From the NCBI GenBank assembly GCA_032173965.1, contig CM063312.1:1446304-1510303 (forward strand): a stretch of 64,000 nt of DNA, given 5' to 3'. Below the pieces are notes generated by a model, which was not told the origin of the DNA, did no database searches, and was given only the letters and a program-made list of their open reading frames with translations. Below, piece after piece: positions 24,716 to 35,679 of this stretch. Numbering within the stretch: the first letter of the stretch is position 1; the number at the start of each line of letters is the position of its first letter. The position numbers and the translations under genes are program-made. Source of the DNA: Sitta carolinensis (Eukaryota > Chordata > Aves > Passeriformes > Sittidae).

Positions 24716-25109
24716 CCCCTCCCCAGCATTAATTAATTAATAACTCAATTAACTAATTACCAGCAGTAATGAGGGGGTGGGGTCACAACGGGGGAGCCCC
24801 CACCCCCCTCAAATTGGGAATTTCTTAATTAATCTCATTAATTATTTTAATTAACGAGGTTCTGATAAGGGGGGGGGTGTCAAGCCTGACCCCCTCCCTA
24901 AATTTAATTAATTAAATTAATTAACAAGCTGTCGCTTAATGAGGGGTCACCCCTCCCCCTAAAAAAACCCCCGAGCTTAATTAAACGCGGTGATTAACGA
25001 AGTAATCATTAATTAACAGCTGGTTAATTAGGGCCCGACCCCCCCTTAATGAGCTCACAATGGTTCAGCCCAATCCGGCCGCTCCCATTCCTGGGGGGGG
25101 GGATTCAGG

Positions 25110-25205
25110 CTCTGACGTCATTAATTAGCGCTAATTAACGATTAATTAGGACCCAGCAGGCTCTGACGTCATTAATTAAGCGCTAATTAATGGTTAATTA
25201 GGAGT
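25110..25205. promoter_or_regulatory. Duplicated CRE plus TAATTA palindrome in PPP1R10 intron 1
   Basis: CTCTGACGTCATTAATTAGC followed by GCTAATTAA occurs at 25111-25138 and again, with one extra A, at 25162-25190. Each has a perfect CRE (25113-25120, 25164-25171) and paired inverted TAATTA homeodomain-type sites; the first forms a perfect 18-base palindrome at 25121-25138. 24,720-25,230 around it is otherwise TTAATTAA-rich single-copy DNA. Confidence 0.5.
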
Positions 25206-25234
25206 TAATTAGGGCGGGGGGGGGGGTTGGGGGG

Positions 25235-26210
25235 AAAAACTTGGTAAAAATTTTAATTTTGGGGGGAAAAACCGAAAAAAAATTTGAAGTTTTAGGGGGA
25301 AAATTTGGTAAAAATTTCAATTTTTGGGGTTAAATTCCCCTAAAATCTCAATTTTTGGGGTTAAAACTCACACAAAAATTTGAATTTTTCGGGTTAAATT
25401 CCTTTAAGATCTTAATTTTGGGGTTAAACTCCCTAAAATCTCAATTTTTTGGGAAAAATTCCTTTAAAATCTCAATTTTTAGGGTTAAAATTTCGTAAAA
25501 ATTTCAATTTTTGGGATTAAAATCTCACAAAAATCTCAATTTTTAGGATTAAATCCCCTAAAATCTCAATTTTTAGGGAAAAATTCCTTTAAAATCTCAA
25601 TTTTTAGGGTTAAAATTTCATAAAAATCTCAATTTTTAGGGTTAAAACTTGGTAAAAATTTCAATTTTTGTGTTTAAAACCGCACAAAAATCTCAATTTT
25701 GGGGAAAAATTCCCCTAAAAATTCCATTTTTTAATTTATTTCACCCCAAAAAATTCAATTTTTAAGGCGAAAAAAATTAATTTTTTAATTAATTTCACCC
25801 CTAAAAATTCAATTTTTTAAGGGCATAATTAATTTTTTAATTTATTTCACCCAAAAAATTCAATTTTTAAGGCAAAAAAATTAATTTTTTAATTAATTTC
25901 ACCCTAAAAACTCAATTTTTTAAATAATTTCACCCCTAAAAATTCAATCTTTTAATGGTATAATTAATTTTTTAATTTATTTCACCCAAAAAATTCAATT
26001 TTTAAGGAGAAAAAATTAATTTTTTAAGTCGTTTTACCCCTAAAAATTCCATTTTTTAAGGGATAATTAATTTTTTAATTAATTTCACCCCTAAAAATTC
26101 AATTTTTAAGGCATAATTAATTTTTTTAAGTCATTTCACCCCCAAAAAATTCACTTTTTAAGGCAAAAAAAATCAATTTTTTAATTAATTTCACCCCTAA
26201 AAACTCAGCA
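25235..26210. repeat. AATTTTTAGGGTTAAAATTTC and TTAATTTTTTAATTAATTTC arrays
   Basis: A/T-rich units of about 25-35 bases in PPP1R10 intron 1. No coding signal. Confidence 0.75.
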
Positions 26211-26471
26211 ATGCTACCACTGGGGCACAAAACCCCCCAAATCACCCCAAAATAAATCAATTTATCCCAAAAAAAATCCCCATTCCCCTTAAAATTTACA
26301 AAAATCCCAATTAAAAAGGGCAAAAAAACCCCAAAAAAATGAAAAAAAATGGAATTTTTTACACCTAAAACAGCCAAAAGCCCTAAAAGAGAAATAACCC
26401 CCCCTATAATTAATTCAAAATAATTCAAATTAATTAAAATAATTAAAAAAAAAGGAATTTTTGTTGCTTAC

Positions 26472-26514
26472 CCGGCTTGTGGCTGTTCCCTCCCTTTGCT
26501 GAGGAATTCCTAAG
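26472..26514 (-). other. PPP1R10: Probable PPP1R10 5'-UTR exon
   Basis: On the minus strand a short non-repetitive stretch follows TTTTTCCAG and ends at a good donor, CCGG|GTAAGC. It lies between the promoter exon at 30.6 kb and the coding start at 21,348 and differs sharply from the surrounding homopolymer-rich sequence. The acceptor could also be five bases later (CTTAG). It contains no start codon in frame with the protein. This is an inference from splice signals only. Confidence 0.45.
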
Positions 26515-29500
26515 CTGGAAAAATGGGGCAAAAACCGTTGGAAATTGGGAAAAAATCCAAGTTTTTGGGGGGTTTTCCATCTTAAATATTTAATTTTATT
26601 TTGATTTTTTTTGGGTTTTTTTTTTTTTTTTTGGGGTGAAGCCCAGTGGTAGCATTTGGGTTGGGGGATTTTTGGGATTTTTTTGGGATTTTTTGGGAAT
26701 TTTTTGGGATTTATTTTTGGGATTTTTTGGGATTTTTTGGGGATTTTTTTGGGGATTTTTTTGGGGATTTTTTTGGGGATTTTTTGCGAATTTTTTGGGA
26801 TTTTTTTGGGATTTTTTTGGGATTTTTTTGGGGAATTTTTGGGAATTTTTTGGGATTTTTGGGGGTTTTGGGGTGGTTGAGTTTTGCCCAAAATCCTGGG
26901 AAATTTGGGGGGAAAATGGGGGGGAAATTGTAAAATTATGGGGGAAAAATTAAAAAATTATTGTGGGAAAAAATATAAAATTAAGGGGGAAAAATTATAA
27001 AATTATTGTGGGAAAGAGGAAAAAAATATAAAATTAATGGGAAAAAATTAAAAAATTATGGGGGAAAAATTATAAAATTATTGTGGGAAAAAGGGGGAAA
27101 AATATAAAATTAAGGAGGAAAAAAGGGGAAAAATTATAAAATTACTGTGAAAAAAAATATCAAATTAAGGGGAAAAAATATAAAATTAAGGGGGAAAAAA
27201 TTATAAAATTATTGTGGAAAGGGGGAAAAAATATAAAATTAAGGGGGGAAATTGTAAAATTATTGTGAAAAAAATTATAAAATTGTTGTGTAAAAAAAAG
27301 GGGAAAAATTATAAAATTAAGGGGGAAAAATTATAAAGTTAAGGGGGAAAAATTAAAAAATTAAGGGGAAAAAATTAAAAAATTGAGGGGGAAAAATTAA
27401 AAAATTAAAGGGGAAAAATATAAAATTAAGGGGGGAAAAACTGTAAAATTATTGTGAAAAAAATTATAAAATTAAGGGAAAAAGAGGGGAAAAATATAAA
27501 ATTAAGGGGGAAAAAATTATAAAGTTAAGGGGGAAAAACTGTAAAATTATTGTGGAAAAAATTATAAAGTTAAGGGGAAAAAAAATAAAATTACTGTGAA
27601 AAAAATTATAAAATTACTGTAAAAAGAAGAGAAAATAAATATAAAATTAAGGGAAAAAGAGGGGAAAAAATATAAAATTAAGGGGGAAAAATTGTAAAAT
27701 TACTGTGAAAAAAATTATAAAATTATGGGGAAAAAAATATAAAATTAAGGGGGAAAAATATAAAGTTAAGGGGAAAAAATTGGTAAAATTGCTGTGAAAA
27801 GAATTATAAAATTTTTGTGAAAAAATTATAAAACTGCTGTGATAAGAGGGGAAAAAATATAAAATTACTGTGAAAAGAGGGAAAAAATTGGATAAAATTG
27901 CTGTGAAAAGAGGGAATAAAATTATAAAATTACTGTGAAAAAGAGGGAAAAAAATTGATTAAAACCCTGTAGGAAAAAGGGAAAAAATTGATAAAATTAC
28001 AGTAAAAAAAAGGGAAATAAATTATAAAATAATTATAGAATTACTGTGAAAAGAAGGGGGAAAATTGATAGAATTGCTGTGAAAAAAAAATTATAAAATT
28101 AATGTGAAAAGAAGGGAAAAAAATTGATAAAAACCCTGTGAAAAGAGGGGGAAAAATTATAAAATTACTGTGGGGAAAAAAGAGAAAAAATTGATAAAAT
28201 TACTGTGAAAAAAAAAGGAAAAAAATTATAAAATTACTGTGAAAAAAAGGGAAAAAATTATAAAATTACTGTGAAAAAAAGGAAAAAATAATAAAACCCC
28301 TGTAGGAAAAAAAAGTGAATTTTGTAGGTGGGAGGTGAGAGGGTTAAAAAGGGATTTTGGGAAAAGGGGGAATTCAGGGGGGTTAAAAAAGGGAAAAAAA
28401 TGAAAATATAAAGGAAAAAAAATGGAAATAAAAGGAAAAAAAACGGAAATAAAAGGAAAAAAAAAGGAAAATAAAAGGAATTTTCCGGGGGGGGCCCAGG
28501 GTGGGAGGAGCGAGAGCTCAGCGCCATTTTAGAGCTTAAAAATCCGCAAAATTTGGGAATTTTCTGGGAATTTTCAGGGATTTTAGGAAACTTTTAAAAA
28601 AAAGAAAACAAAAAAACCCACACACAAAGAGCTAAAATCGCTTTTTAACCCCGAATTAACGCCAAAACCCGCGTTGAAATCGTAAAAAAATAAAATAAAA
28701 TAAACCCGAGGGGGGGGGTTAGGGTGAAAATAATTAAAATAAAAAATAAAACCGGCGGATTATAAAAAAAAATAAAAAAAATCGGATTTTTTGGGATAAA
28801 ACAAAGCGGGCGCCATTTTGTGCTGCCCTAAAGGGGGGGGGGAAATTCAAAACGAATTTTTTTTTTAGGGAAAAACCCCAGGATTTAGGGAAAAACTCAC
28901 CCTACCTACCGAGCTTTATTAATTCCCACCCCCCCCGCCCCGAAATTCCCGAAATTCCCAATTTTTTTCCGCCTTTTTTTTCCACCCCCCCCCAACCCCC
29001 TCCCCGCGTTTCTCAGCGCAAAAAAACCAATCCTAAAATGGCACCTAAAAAATAAAAATAGGAAAAGAAATCAACTTTTTTTTTTGGCTTTTTTTTTGGG
29101 ATTTTCCATCCCCTTCCCCACCACGCGCGGGTTTGGGTTTTTTTTTCCCTCCCCCTCCCCTTTTTTTTGGGTTTTTTTAGGGTTTTTTTTGCAATCTTTA
29201 TGTACAGATTGCCGGCCGGGAATCGCCCCGAAAATTCCCGAAATTCCAAAATCCCCTCACCCCCCACCGCGCGATTTTTTGGGGTTTTTTTCATTTTTTT
29301 TAGGGCCGTTTTCCAGCTTTTTTTGGGGTATTTTTGTGGGTTTTTTTTGTTTTTTAAACCGTGGGAGCTGCTCGTGGACCTTTCCTCCTCCACCCACCCA
29401 AAATCGCTTTTTTTCCACCCGAAAATCCCTCCCGAAATTTCCATTTTTTCACCATTTTTTAGGCACAGCCCACGTTCCTCCTCAAGCACACCGAGGGGGT

Positions 29501-30450
29501 TTTGTTCTTCCTCCCATTGTATTTTTTTTTTTTGCTCTTTGTGACAGATAAATCATGATTTTAAAAGGGTTTTTTTTATATTTTTTAAAAGGGGAAATAA
29601 AAGGGGAACCTGCTGAAAATTCAACACTTACTATCCAATTTTTTTTCTCAGCCGACAGCGCTTCAAGGTTTGGGTTTTGGCATTTGGAGTTGGTGTCAGA
29701 GCCAAAAAATTCGTTTGGTTTTAATCATGGCTTATTTAAAAAAAAAAAAAAAACGCAGCAACTTTTTTTTTTCTTTTTCTGCAGCTTGACGTGTTTTTAA
29801 ATTTGTTTTTTTTAAAGCCCTAAAGTGAATCGAGCTAAAAAACCGAAAAAAAAACCAGAATTAAAAAAAAAGTTGCCTGAGTTTTTTTTTTTTTTTTTTT
29901 TAACGCTCAAAAAAAAAAGTGGGTTTTGCCTTTGTATTTTTTTTTTTTTTGGTTTTTTTTGGGGGGAAAGAAGAGGGAAATATGTTTTTTAAAGTGGTAG
30001 TTTCCTTCAGGTTTGGAACGGCTTCCAAGGACGGTCCAAAGGACGGAGAGGCTGCGGCGGCTCTTCACGGGAAAGAGGGACAGAAAACCTGGTTTTTTTT
30101 TCCTTCCCCTCTTTGTTGTATATATATATATATATATTTTGTTGTTTTGTTGGCGTTTTGTATTGTATTTTTTTTTGTATTGTGTTTTTTTTGTCTCTCG
30201 TGGCGGCGGCGTCTCTCAAACCTGGAGCGGGGAAAGGAAAAATAAAAAGGAGGGGTGGGGTGGGGGGGTGGCATAACGACAAAAAAAAAAAAAGGAAAAA
30301 AATGAAAAAAAAAAAGAAATTAGAAGCGAAGAAGAAAAAGACACGAAACGATTAGAAGCTGTTATCCCCGGGGAGAATTTAAAGAGTTTTAAAGGGGGGA
30401 AAAAAGGAAAAAAAACCTAACGAGGAAACGCCCTTGGAGGGTGGGGGGGG
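26515..30450. repeat. Low-complexity A/T intron 1 of PPP1R10
   Basis: 26,640-26,880 GGGATTTTTTTG units; 26,930-28,310 GGGGAAAAATTATAAAATTA units of about 22 bases; 28,310-30,450 long A and T homopolymers with a (TA)9 microsatellite at 30119-30137. Apart from the possible UTR exon ending at 26514, I see no gene. Confidence 0.75.
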
Positions 30451-30643
30451 CTCAGCGCTGAGGGGAGCTGAGGGCGGCGGCGGCCCCGGAGGGCTCGGCA
30501 AGGGGGCGAACCGCGTTTTACCCCCGGTAAACGCTGCTTAGCGCTTTAAGAGCCCCCCGTGAAATTAAAGAAATAAACTAAAAACCTCCCCCGCGCCCCA
30601 AACCCGCCCGAAAACGCTCGGCCCAGCGCGGTGCGTTACTCAC

Positions 30644-30664
30644 CTCCACCAGCCCTCAGAATGG
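30644..30664 (-). other. PPP1R10: PPP1R10 first non-coding exon (donor side)
   Basis: The minus strand reads GGTGGAG|GTGAGTAAC, a near-perfect donor, at 30644. It lies about 45 bases downstream of a TATAAAAG box and just after CCGCCATTC, a YY1-type initiator. The upstream end is an estimate made by placing the start site about 25-30 bases from the TATA box; the exon may be longer if transcription starts further upstream. Confidence 0.5.
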
Positions 30665-30686
30665 CGGCGGCGCCGCCGCCCGCCGG

Positions 30687-30694
30687 CTTTTATA
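30687..30694 (-). promoter_or_regulatory. TATA box for PPP1R10
   Basis: A TATAAAAG motif on the minus strand inside a CpG-rich promoter, 22-30 bases before a CCGCCATTC initiator-like element and the first-exon donor. The geometry fits a focused start site near 30,660. Confidence 0.55.
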
Positions 30695-30906
30695 CCGGGC
30701 CACGCCCACTGGTTGGTCACGCCCTTCGCCTCGCGCCGGCCACGCCCCCTCCGCTCAACGGCGCCTGCGCGGGGACCGCAGTGCGCAGGCGCGGCCGCCG
30801 CCCGCCATTGTCCTCTGGGCCGTGTGGCGCAGTTTTAATTCGGGCGGGGCGCTCTGCGCATGCGCGGCCGCAGCGGGCGGGAGGGAGGAGGAAGAAGGAG
30901 GAGAGA

Positions 30907-30940
30907 CAAGATGGCGGCGCCCCGCCCCCCCCGCGCCTGA
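30907..30940 (+). promoter_or_regulatory. TISU/YY1 element with a 9-codon upstream ORF
   Basis: CAAGATGGCGGC at 30907-30918 fits the TISU consensus (SAASATGGCGGC) and the YY1 core. Its ATG at 30911 opens a short frame (MAAPRPPRA) ending at TGA 30938-30940, ten bases before the MRPS18B start. The main ATG (30950) has a weaker related context, CAAGATGGCGCT. If transcription starts downstream of 30911 the uORF would not be in the mRNA. Confidence 0.55.
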
Positions 30941-30949
30941 GGCGGCAAG

Positions 30950-33900
30950 ATGGCGCTGGCACGAATGGCGGCGGCGGCGGCGCTGCCGCTGCTGCTGAAA
31001 GCGGCGGGGAGGCCGCGGTGGGCTCGGGTGAGGAGGAGCGGGAGAGGTGGGGAATGGCGGAGGGAGCGCGCGCGCGCCGGGAATTTGTGGGGATGTGAGG
31101 GGTGAGGCGGGGGGGGGGGGGGGGGAAGGGCAAAGCGCGCGCGGCACGCGGGGCGATGGGCGTGGCGAGTGACGTCATTGCGCGGCATCGCTTTTTAAAA
31201 CTTTATTTAATTTTTTTTTTTAATTGTTTTTTTTTTCCCCGCCAGGCGGCGCGCGCGGGAGGGGAAGGGGGTGGGCGTGGTTTCCTCGGGGCATTACGTC
31301 ATGCTCCGCAGTGCGGTGACGTCACGTGGCGCCACGGCGCGTGTTTTATATGGGAGGGGGCGGCCGGAGTGACGTCACTGCCGAGGAGAGGGGAGGGGGG
31401 GGTCTCACTGACGTCACTGTGTGATGAACACAACTATGATGTCGCTGCGTGACGTTATCGCTCTGACCATATGTATGACGTCACTACGGGATGTCATCAG
31501 CTCTGAACGAAACATGACGTCATACCCTTCCCCCCGCAGGAGCTCCCCCGCCTCTGCAGCACCCAGGAAACCCCCAAGGACCCCCCGCCCGCCCCCTCCC
31601 CCTACCAGCAGCGCCCCTGGGAATACCTGGAGAGCGAAGGTTTGGGGGGGAATGGGAATTCGGGGAGGGGGTGTTGGGGTCCCCCTGCCCCCTCGAGCCC
31701 CCCCCCATCCCTTGTCCCCGTCCCCCCCAGAGTACCGGGCGCTGTACGGCGAGCAGCCGGTGTGGCACGGCTACCGGCGGCACCACAAGGGCTCCGTGCC
31801 CCCCCAGCGCGCCCGCAAGGCCTGTCTGGTGAGCACGGGGGGGGGGGCGGGGGTCTGGGGGATATGGGGGGACTGGGGGGCTGGACTGGGGGTATGGGGG
31901 ATTGACTGGGAGGCACTATGGGGGTAGCATCGTGGAGGGATATGGTATGGGCACTGGGGGCATTGGGGCACTGGGGACTGGAGGGCAACTGGGAGGGCAC
32001 TGGGGGGCTGGAGCTGGGGGTGGGAAGGGGGTCACTGGGGGGGGAACTGGGAGGGCACTGGGGGGGGAACTGGAGGGACTACTGGGTATGGGGGGCTGGG
32101 AGCATGGGGGATGGGGGGACTGGGAGGGGGGGGGCCTGGGAGGACTGGGACACTGCTGGGGGATGGGGGGATGGAGCACTGGGGGGTATGGGGGATTGGG
32201 GGGCACGCAGGTATGGCATAGGGGGTATGGGGGGCACTGGGGGCACTGGGTGTTTTGGGGGTTACTGGGAGGGCACTGGGGGGCACTGGGAGGGACTGGG
32301 TGGGCACTGGGAGTACTGAGGGCACTGGGAGGGACTGGGGTGTACTGGGGGGCACTGGGGTTCCTGGGAAGCACTGGGGGTCCCTGGCAGTGCCTGGGAC
32401 ATTCTGGGGGTCACTGGAAGGCACTGGGGGTCACTAGGCATATTTTGGGGGTCCCTGGGAGGCACTGGGGGGTCACTTGAAGGCATTGGGGGTCACTAGG
32501 CACATTCTGGGGGTTCCTGGGAGGCACTGGGGGTTTTTGGGAGGCACTGGGGTCCCTGGCAGTGACTGGGACATTCTGAGGGTCCCTGGGAGGCACTGGG
32601 GGTCACTTGAAGGCATTGGGGGTCACTAGGCACATTCTGGGGGTCCCTGGGAGGCACTGGGGGTCCTGGGCCAATTCTGGGGGTCCCTGGGAGGCACTGG
32701 GGGTCCCTGGGCACATTCTGGGGGTCCCTGGGAGGCACTGGGGGTTCCTGGCGCCATTCTGGGGGTCCCTGGGAGGCACTGGGGGTCCCTGGGCACATTC
32801 TGGGGGTCCCTGGGAGGCACTGGGGTTATTCTGGGGGTCCCTGGGAGGCACTGGGGGTCCCTGGGCACATTCTGGGGGTCCCTGGGAGGCCCTGGGGCTC
32901 CCTGGCAGTGCCTGGCCCCGGCCCCATGCCCCCTGTGCCCCCAGCGCCGGGGCAAACCCGTGGGCAACCCCTGCCCCATCTGCCGGGACCGCAACCTGCT
33001 CGTGGATTTTCGGGTGAGTTTGGGGCCAAATTTGGGGAGGGGTCTGCATTGCTCCCCTCTCCCTGCTTTGCCTTCTGCTCTTTTTTACTCCTTTTCCTTT
33101 ATTTCTTTTTCTGGTTATTTCCTCTTTTTTTATCATTTTTTTTACTGTGTTTTTTCTCTTTATTCTCTTTTTGGGGTTTTTTAGCCCTTTTCCTCCTCCT
33201 CCCTTTTTTCCCCTCCATTTTACCCCCTTTTCCCTCTTCTTTATCCCTTTTCCCCTTTTTTTAACCTTTTCCCCATTTTTAACCTTTTTTTCCTTTCTTT
33301 CTCTCCTCTTTCTCTCTTTTTTCTGCAATTTCTATAATTTTCCATATTTCTTACCCCATTTTACTACTTTTTAATTCCTTTTTTCTTTTCAGCTCCTGCT
33401 TATCTTTCCCTACTTCTTTTCCTCTTTCTTTTACCCATTTTTTCCCCTATTTTACCCCATTCTCCACCCCTTTTCCCCCTTTTTTCACCCCTTTCCCCCC
33501 TATTTTACCCCATTCCCCACCCCTTTCCCCTCTTTTTTCACCCATTTTTCCCCTATTTTTACCCCATTCCCCACCCTTTTCCCCCTCTTTTTTCACCCAT
33601 TTTTTCCCCATTTTACCCCATTCCCCACCCTTTCCCCCTCTTTTTTCACCCATTTTTCCCCTATTTTTACCCTTTTCCCCCTTTTTTTCACCCATTTTTC
33701 CCCATTTTTACCCCATTCCCCACCCTTTTCCCCTCTTTTTTCACCCATTTTTTCCCCTATTTTTACCCCATTCCCCACCCCTTTCCCCTCTTTTTTCACC
33801 CATTTTTTCCCCTTTTTTACCCCTCCCCCCACCGTACCCTCTTGCAATCATTTTTCCCCATTCTCGCCATTCCCCCACCCTACTCCCCCTTCAGGTCCTT

Positions 33901-35500
33901 TTTTCCCCTCATTACCCTATTCCCCACCCCTTTTTCCCCCATCTGTTCACCAGCTTTCTTCAGCCATACCCCAGCTCCCACACCCGTTCCCCACTTTCGA
34001 CATTTTTTTATTTTACCATTCCCCACCACCCCCCTTTGTCACCCCCAACCTCTTACAATCCCCCCTTTGCCCCTCTTGTGCCCACTTGTCCCCTTTTTAC
34101 CCTTCCCCTGTTTTTCACCCATTTTTTCCCCTATTTTACCCCATTCCCCACCCTTTTCCTCCTCTTTTTTCACCCATTTTCCCCCCTATTTTTACCCCAT
34201 TCCCCACCCCTTTTCCCCCTCTTTTTTCACCCATTTTTTCCCCTATTTTACCCCATTCCCCACCCCTTTCCCCTCTTTTTTCACCCATTTTCCCCCCTAT
34301 TTTTACCCATTCCCCACCCCTTTTCCCCTCTTTTTTCACCCATTTTTCCCCTATTTTACCCATTCCCCACCCCTTTCCCCCTCTTTTTTCACCCATTTTT
34401 TCCCCTATTTTTACCCCTTTCCCCTCTTTTTTCACCCATTTTTCCCCTATTTTACCCCATTCCCCACCCCTTTCCCCCTCTTTTTTCACCCATTTTTTCC
34501 CCTATTTTTACCCCTTTCCCCCTCTTTTTCACCCATTTTTCCCCTATTTTACCCCATTCCCCACACCTTTCCCCCTCTTTTTTCACCCATTTTTCCCCTA
34601 TTTTACCCATTCCCCACCCCTTTCCCCCTCTTTTTTCACCCATTTTTTCCCCTATTTTTACCCCTTTCCCCCTCTTTTTTCACCCATTTTTCCCCTATTT
34701 TACCCCATTCCCCACCCCTTTTCCCCCTCTTTTTTCACCCATTTTTTCCCCTATTTTACCCCATTCCCCACCCTTTTCCCCCTCTTTTTTCACCCATTTT
34801 TCCCCATTTTTTACCCCATTCCCCACCCTTTTCCCCCTTTTTTCACCCATTTTTCCCCTATTTTTACCCTTTTCCCCCTCTTTTTTCACCCATTTTTCCC
34901 CTATTTTACCCCATTCCCCACCCCTTTCCCCCTCTTTTTTCACCCATTTTTCCCCCTTTTTTCCCCTCCAGAACGTGAAGCTGCTGGAGCAATTCATCTG
35001 CCCCCACTCGGGCGTCATCTTCCACCCCATCCACACAGGTGAGGAGACACCTGAGGGTCCTTTTTGCACCCTCACCATCACCTTTAGGTGCCCCTAACCC
35101 CTTTTTTTCCCCTCAGGGATCTGCATGAAGCAGCACCAGGCTCTTGCTCAGGCCATCACCCAGGCTCAAGACCACGGTGAGCGCCACACTCGAGATTTTA
35201 TTTTAGGGATTCCCAACCCTCCCTGGCTGCCCCCCAAACCTCTCAATCCCCGCTTTGCCAGGTCTGCTGTGGCTCCACGTCCCCTTCGTGCCCGTCCCTG
35301 AGGAGGATTTCTCCAACCAACACGCGGCCGTGGGTAAAACTCCCCCGGCGCCCGCCCTGGCGGGGTCGGGCCGCGCCTGGTACCCCTGGTACGAATGGCA
35401 ACAACCTCCCGCCGCCGAGGTGGCCCGGATGCGCCGCCTTTACCGCGAATTCCTCAAGGAGAATTACCCCGATACGCCTCCAAACCCGTCGGGGAAATAA
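30950..35500 (+). CDS. MRPS18B: MRPS18B, mitochondrial small-subunit ribosomal protein bS18m-type
   Basis: Component of the mitochondrial 28S ribosomal subunit. Seven exons: 30950-31027, 31540-31639, 31731-31828, 32945-33013, 34972-35038, 35117-35176, 35262-35500. They sum to 711 nt, 236 codons plus TAA, with every phase consistent. The N-terminus ([20 protein letters not shown]) is Ala/Leu/Arg-rich without acids, like a mitochondrial presequence. The S18 core includes [54 protein letters not shown] (CxxC, zinc-type), [19 protein letters not shown] and [12 protein letters not shown]; the tail has [11 protein letters not shown]. Human MRPS18B is about 258 residues, so the tail is shorter here. 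The second donor (G|GTTTGG) is weak. No frame break is seen in any exon, unlike the four neighbours. Confidence 0.96.
31170..31522. promoter_or_regulatory. Cluster of CRE (TGACGTCA) sites in MRPS18B intron 1
   Basis: Six perfect palindromic CREs lie at 31170-31177, 31317-31324, 31370-31377, 31409-31416, 31476-31483 and 31515-31522, with near matches at 31294-31301 (TTACGTCA) and 31450-31457 (TGACGTTA). They sit directly downstream of the promoter in the only non-array intron of the gene. CREB/ATF binding is inferred from the motif. Confidence 0.6.
31850..32880. repeat. MRPS18B intron 3 minisatellite
   Basis: GGGGGCACTGGGAGG units pass into GGGGGTCCCTGGGAGGCACT units of about 23-46 bases with the spacer GGGCACATTCTG. 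Confidence 0.85.
33050..34965. repeat. MRPS18B intron 4 homopyrimidine minisatellite
   Basis: Almost pure C/T on the plus strand for 1.9 kb. From about 33,430 units of roughly 48-52 bases carry CCCCTCTTTTTTCACCCATT and CCCCATTCCCCACCCC. It abuts the acceptor of exon 34972 and so supplies an enormous polypyrimidine tract. Confidence 0.85.
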
Positions 35501-35501
35501 A
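35496..35501 (+). terminator. MRPS18B poly(A) signal overlapping the stop codon
   Basis: AATAAA spans the last bases of the coding frame, the TAA stop (35498-35500) and one base beyond. A T-rich element follows at 35526-35541, as expected downstream of cleavage. The 3'-UTR would be only about 15-30 bases. Confidence 0.75.
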
Positions 35502-35564
35502 CCCCTTTAGAATCCGCCTAAAATTGTTTTTTTCTTTTTTGTCGAAAAAAACTGAGGCGCGAGG

Positions 35565-35617
35565 CAAAGATGGCGGCCGGGATTCAAGATGGCGGCCGGG
35601 ATTCAAGATGGCGGCGT
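35565..35617 (+). promoter_or_regulatory. Three YY1-type AAGATGGCGGC sites
   Basis: Perfect YY1-type cores occur at 35567-35577, 35585-35596 and 35604-35615, the last two in a 19-base tandem duplication (GGGATTCAAGATGGCGG). They lie just after the MRPS18B end and upstream of the ATAT1 promoter array, so they may be distal ATAT1 promoter elements. Confidence 0.55.
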
Positions 35618-35679
35618 GCAGAGGGGGAGTGTATCCCACAATGCTCTGCGGGAAGTGGGGGGGGGATACTTCCGGTCAT

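Larger units (their letters stand above)
30460..30950. promoter_or_regulatory. Bidirectional CpG promoter, PPP1R10 / MRPS18B
   Basis: A CpG-dense, non-repetitive stretch lies between the divergent first exons. It holds NRF1-like sites at 30782-30793 (TGCGCAGGCGCG) and 30855-30866 (TGCGCATGCGCG, a perfect palindromic core), GC boxes, and YY1/TISU-type elements on both sides (30661 region and 30907-30918). NRF1 sites suit a mitochondrial ribosomal gene. Human PPP1R10 and MRPS18B are also head to head, as I recall. Confidence 0.75.

Noticed and set aside
30119..30137. TATATATATA run as a promoter TATA box
   Set aside because: A plain (TA)9 microsatellite within low-complexity intron 1, far from a first exon; the TATAAAAG at 30687-30694 is the plausible box.
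33842..34978. A 378-codon plus-strand frame rich in Phe, Pro and Ser ending at exon 34972
   Set aside because: Translation of the homopyrimidine intron repeat in MRPS18B; the true exon starts at the acceptor 34970-34971.
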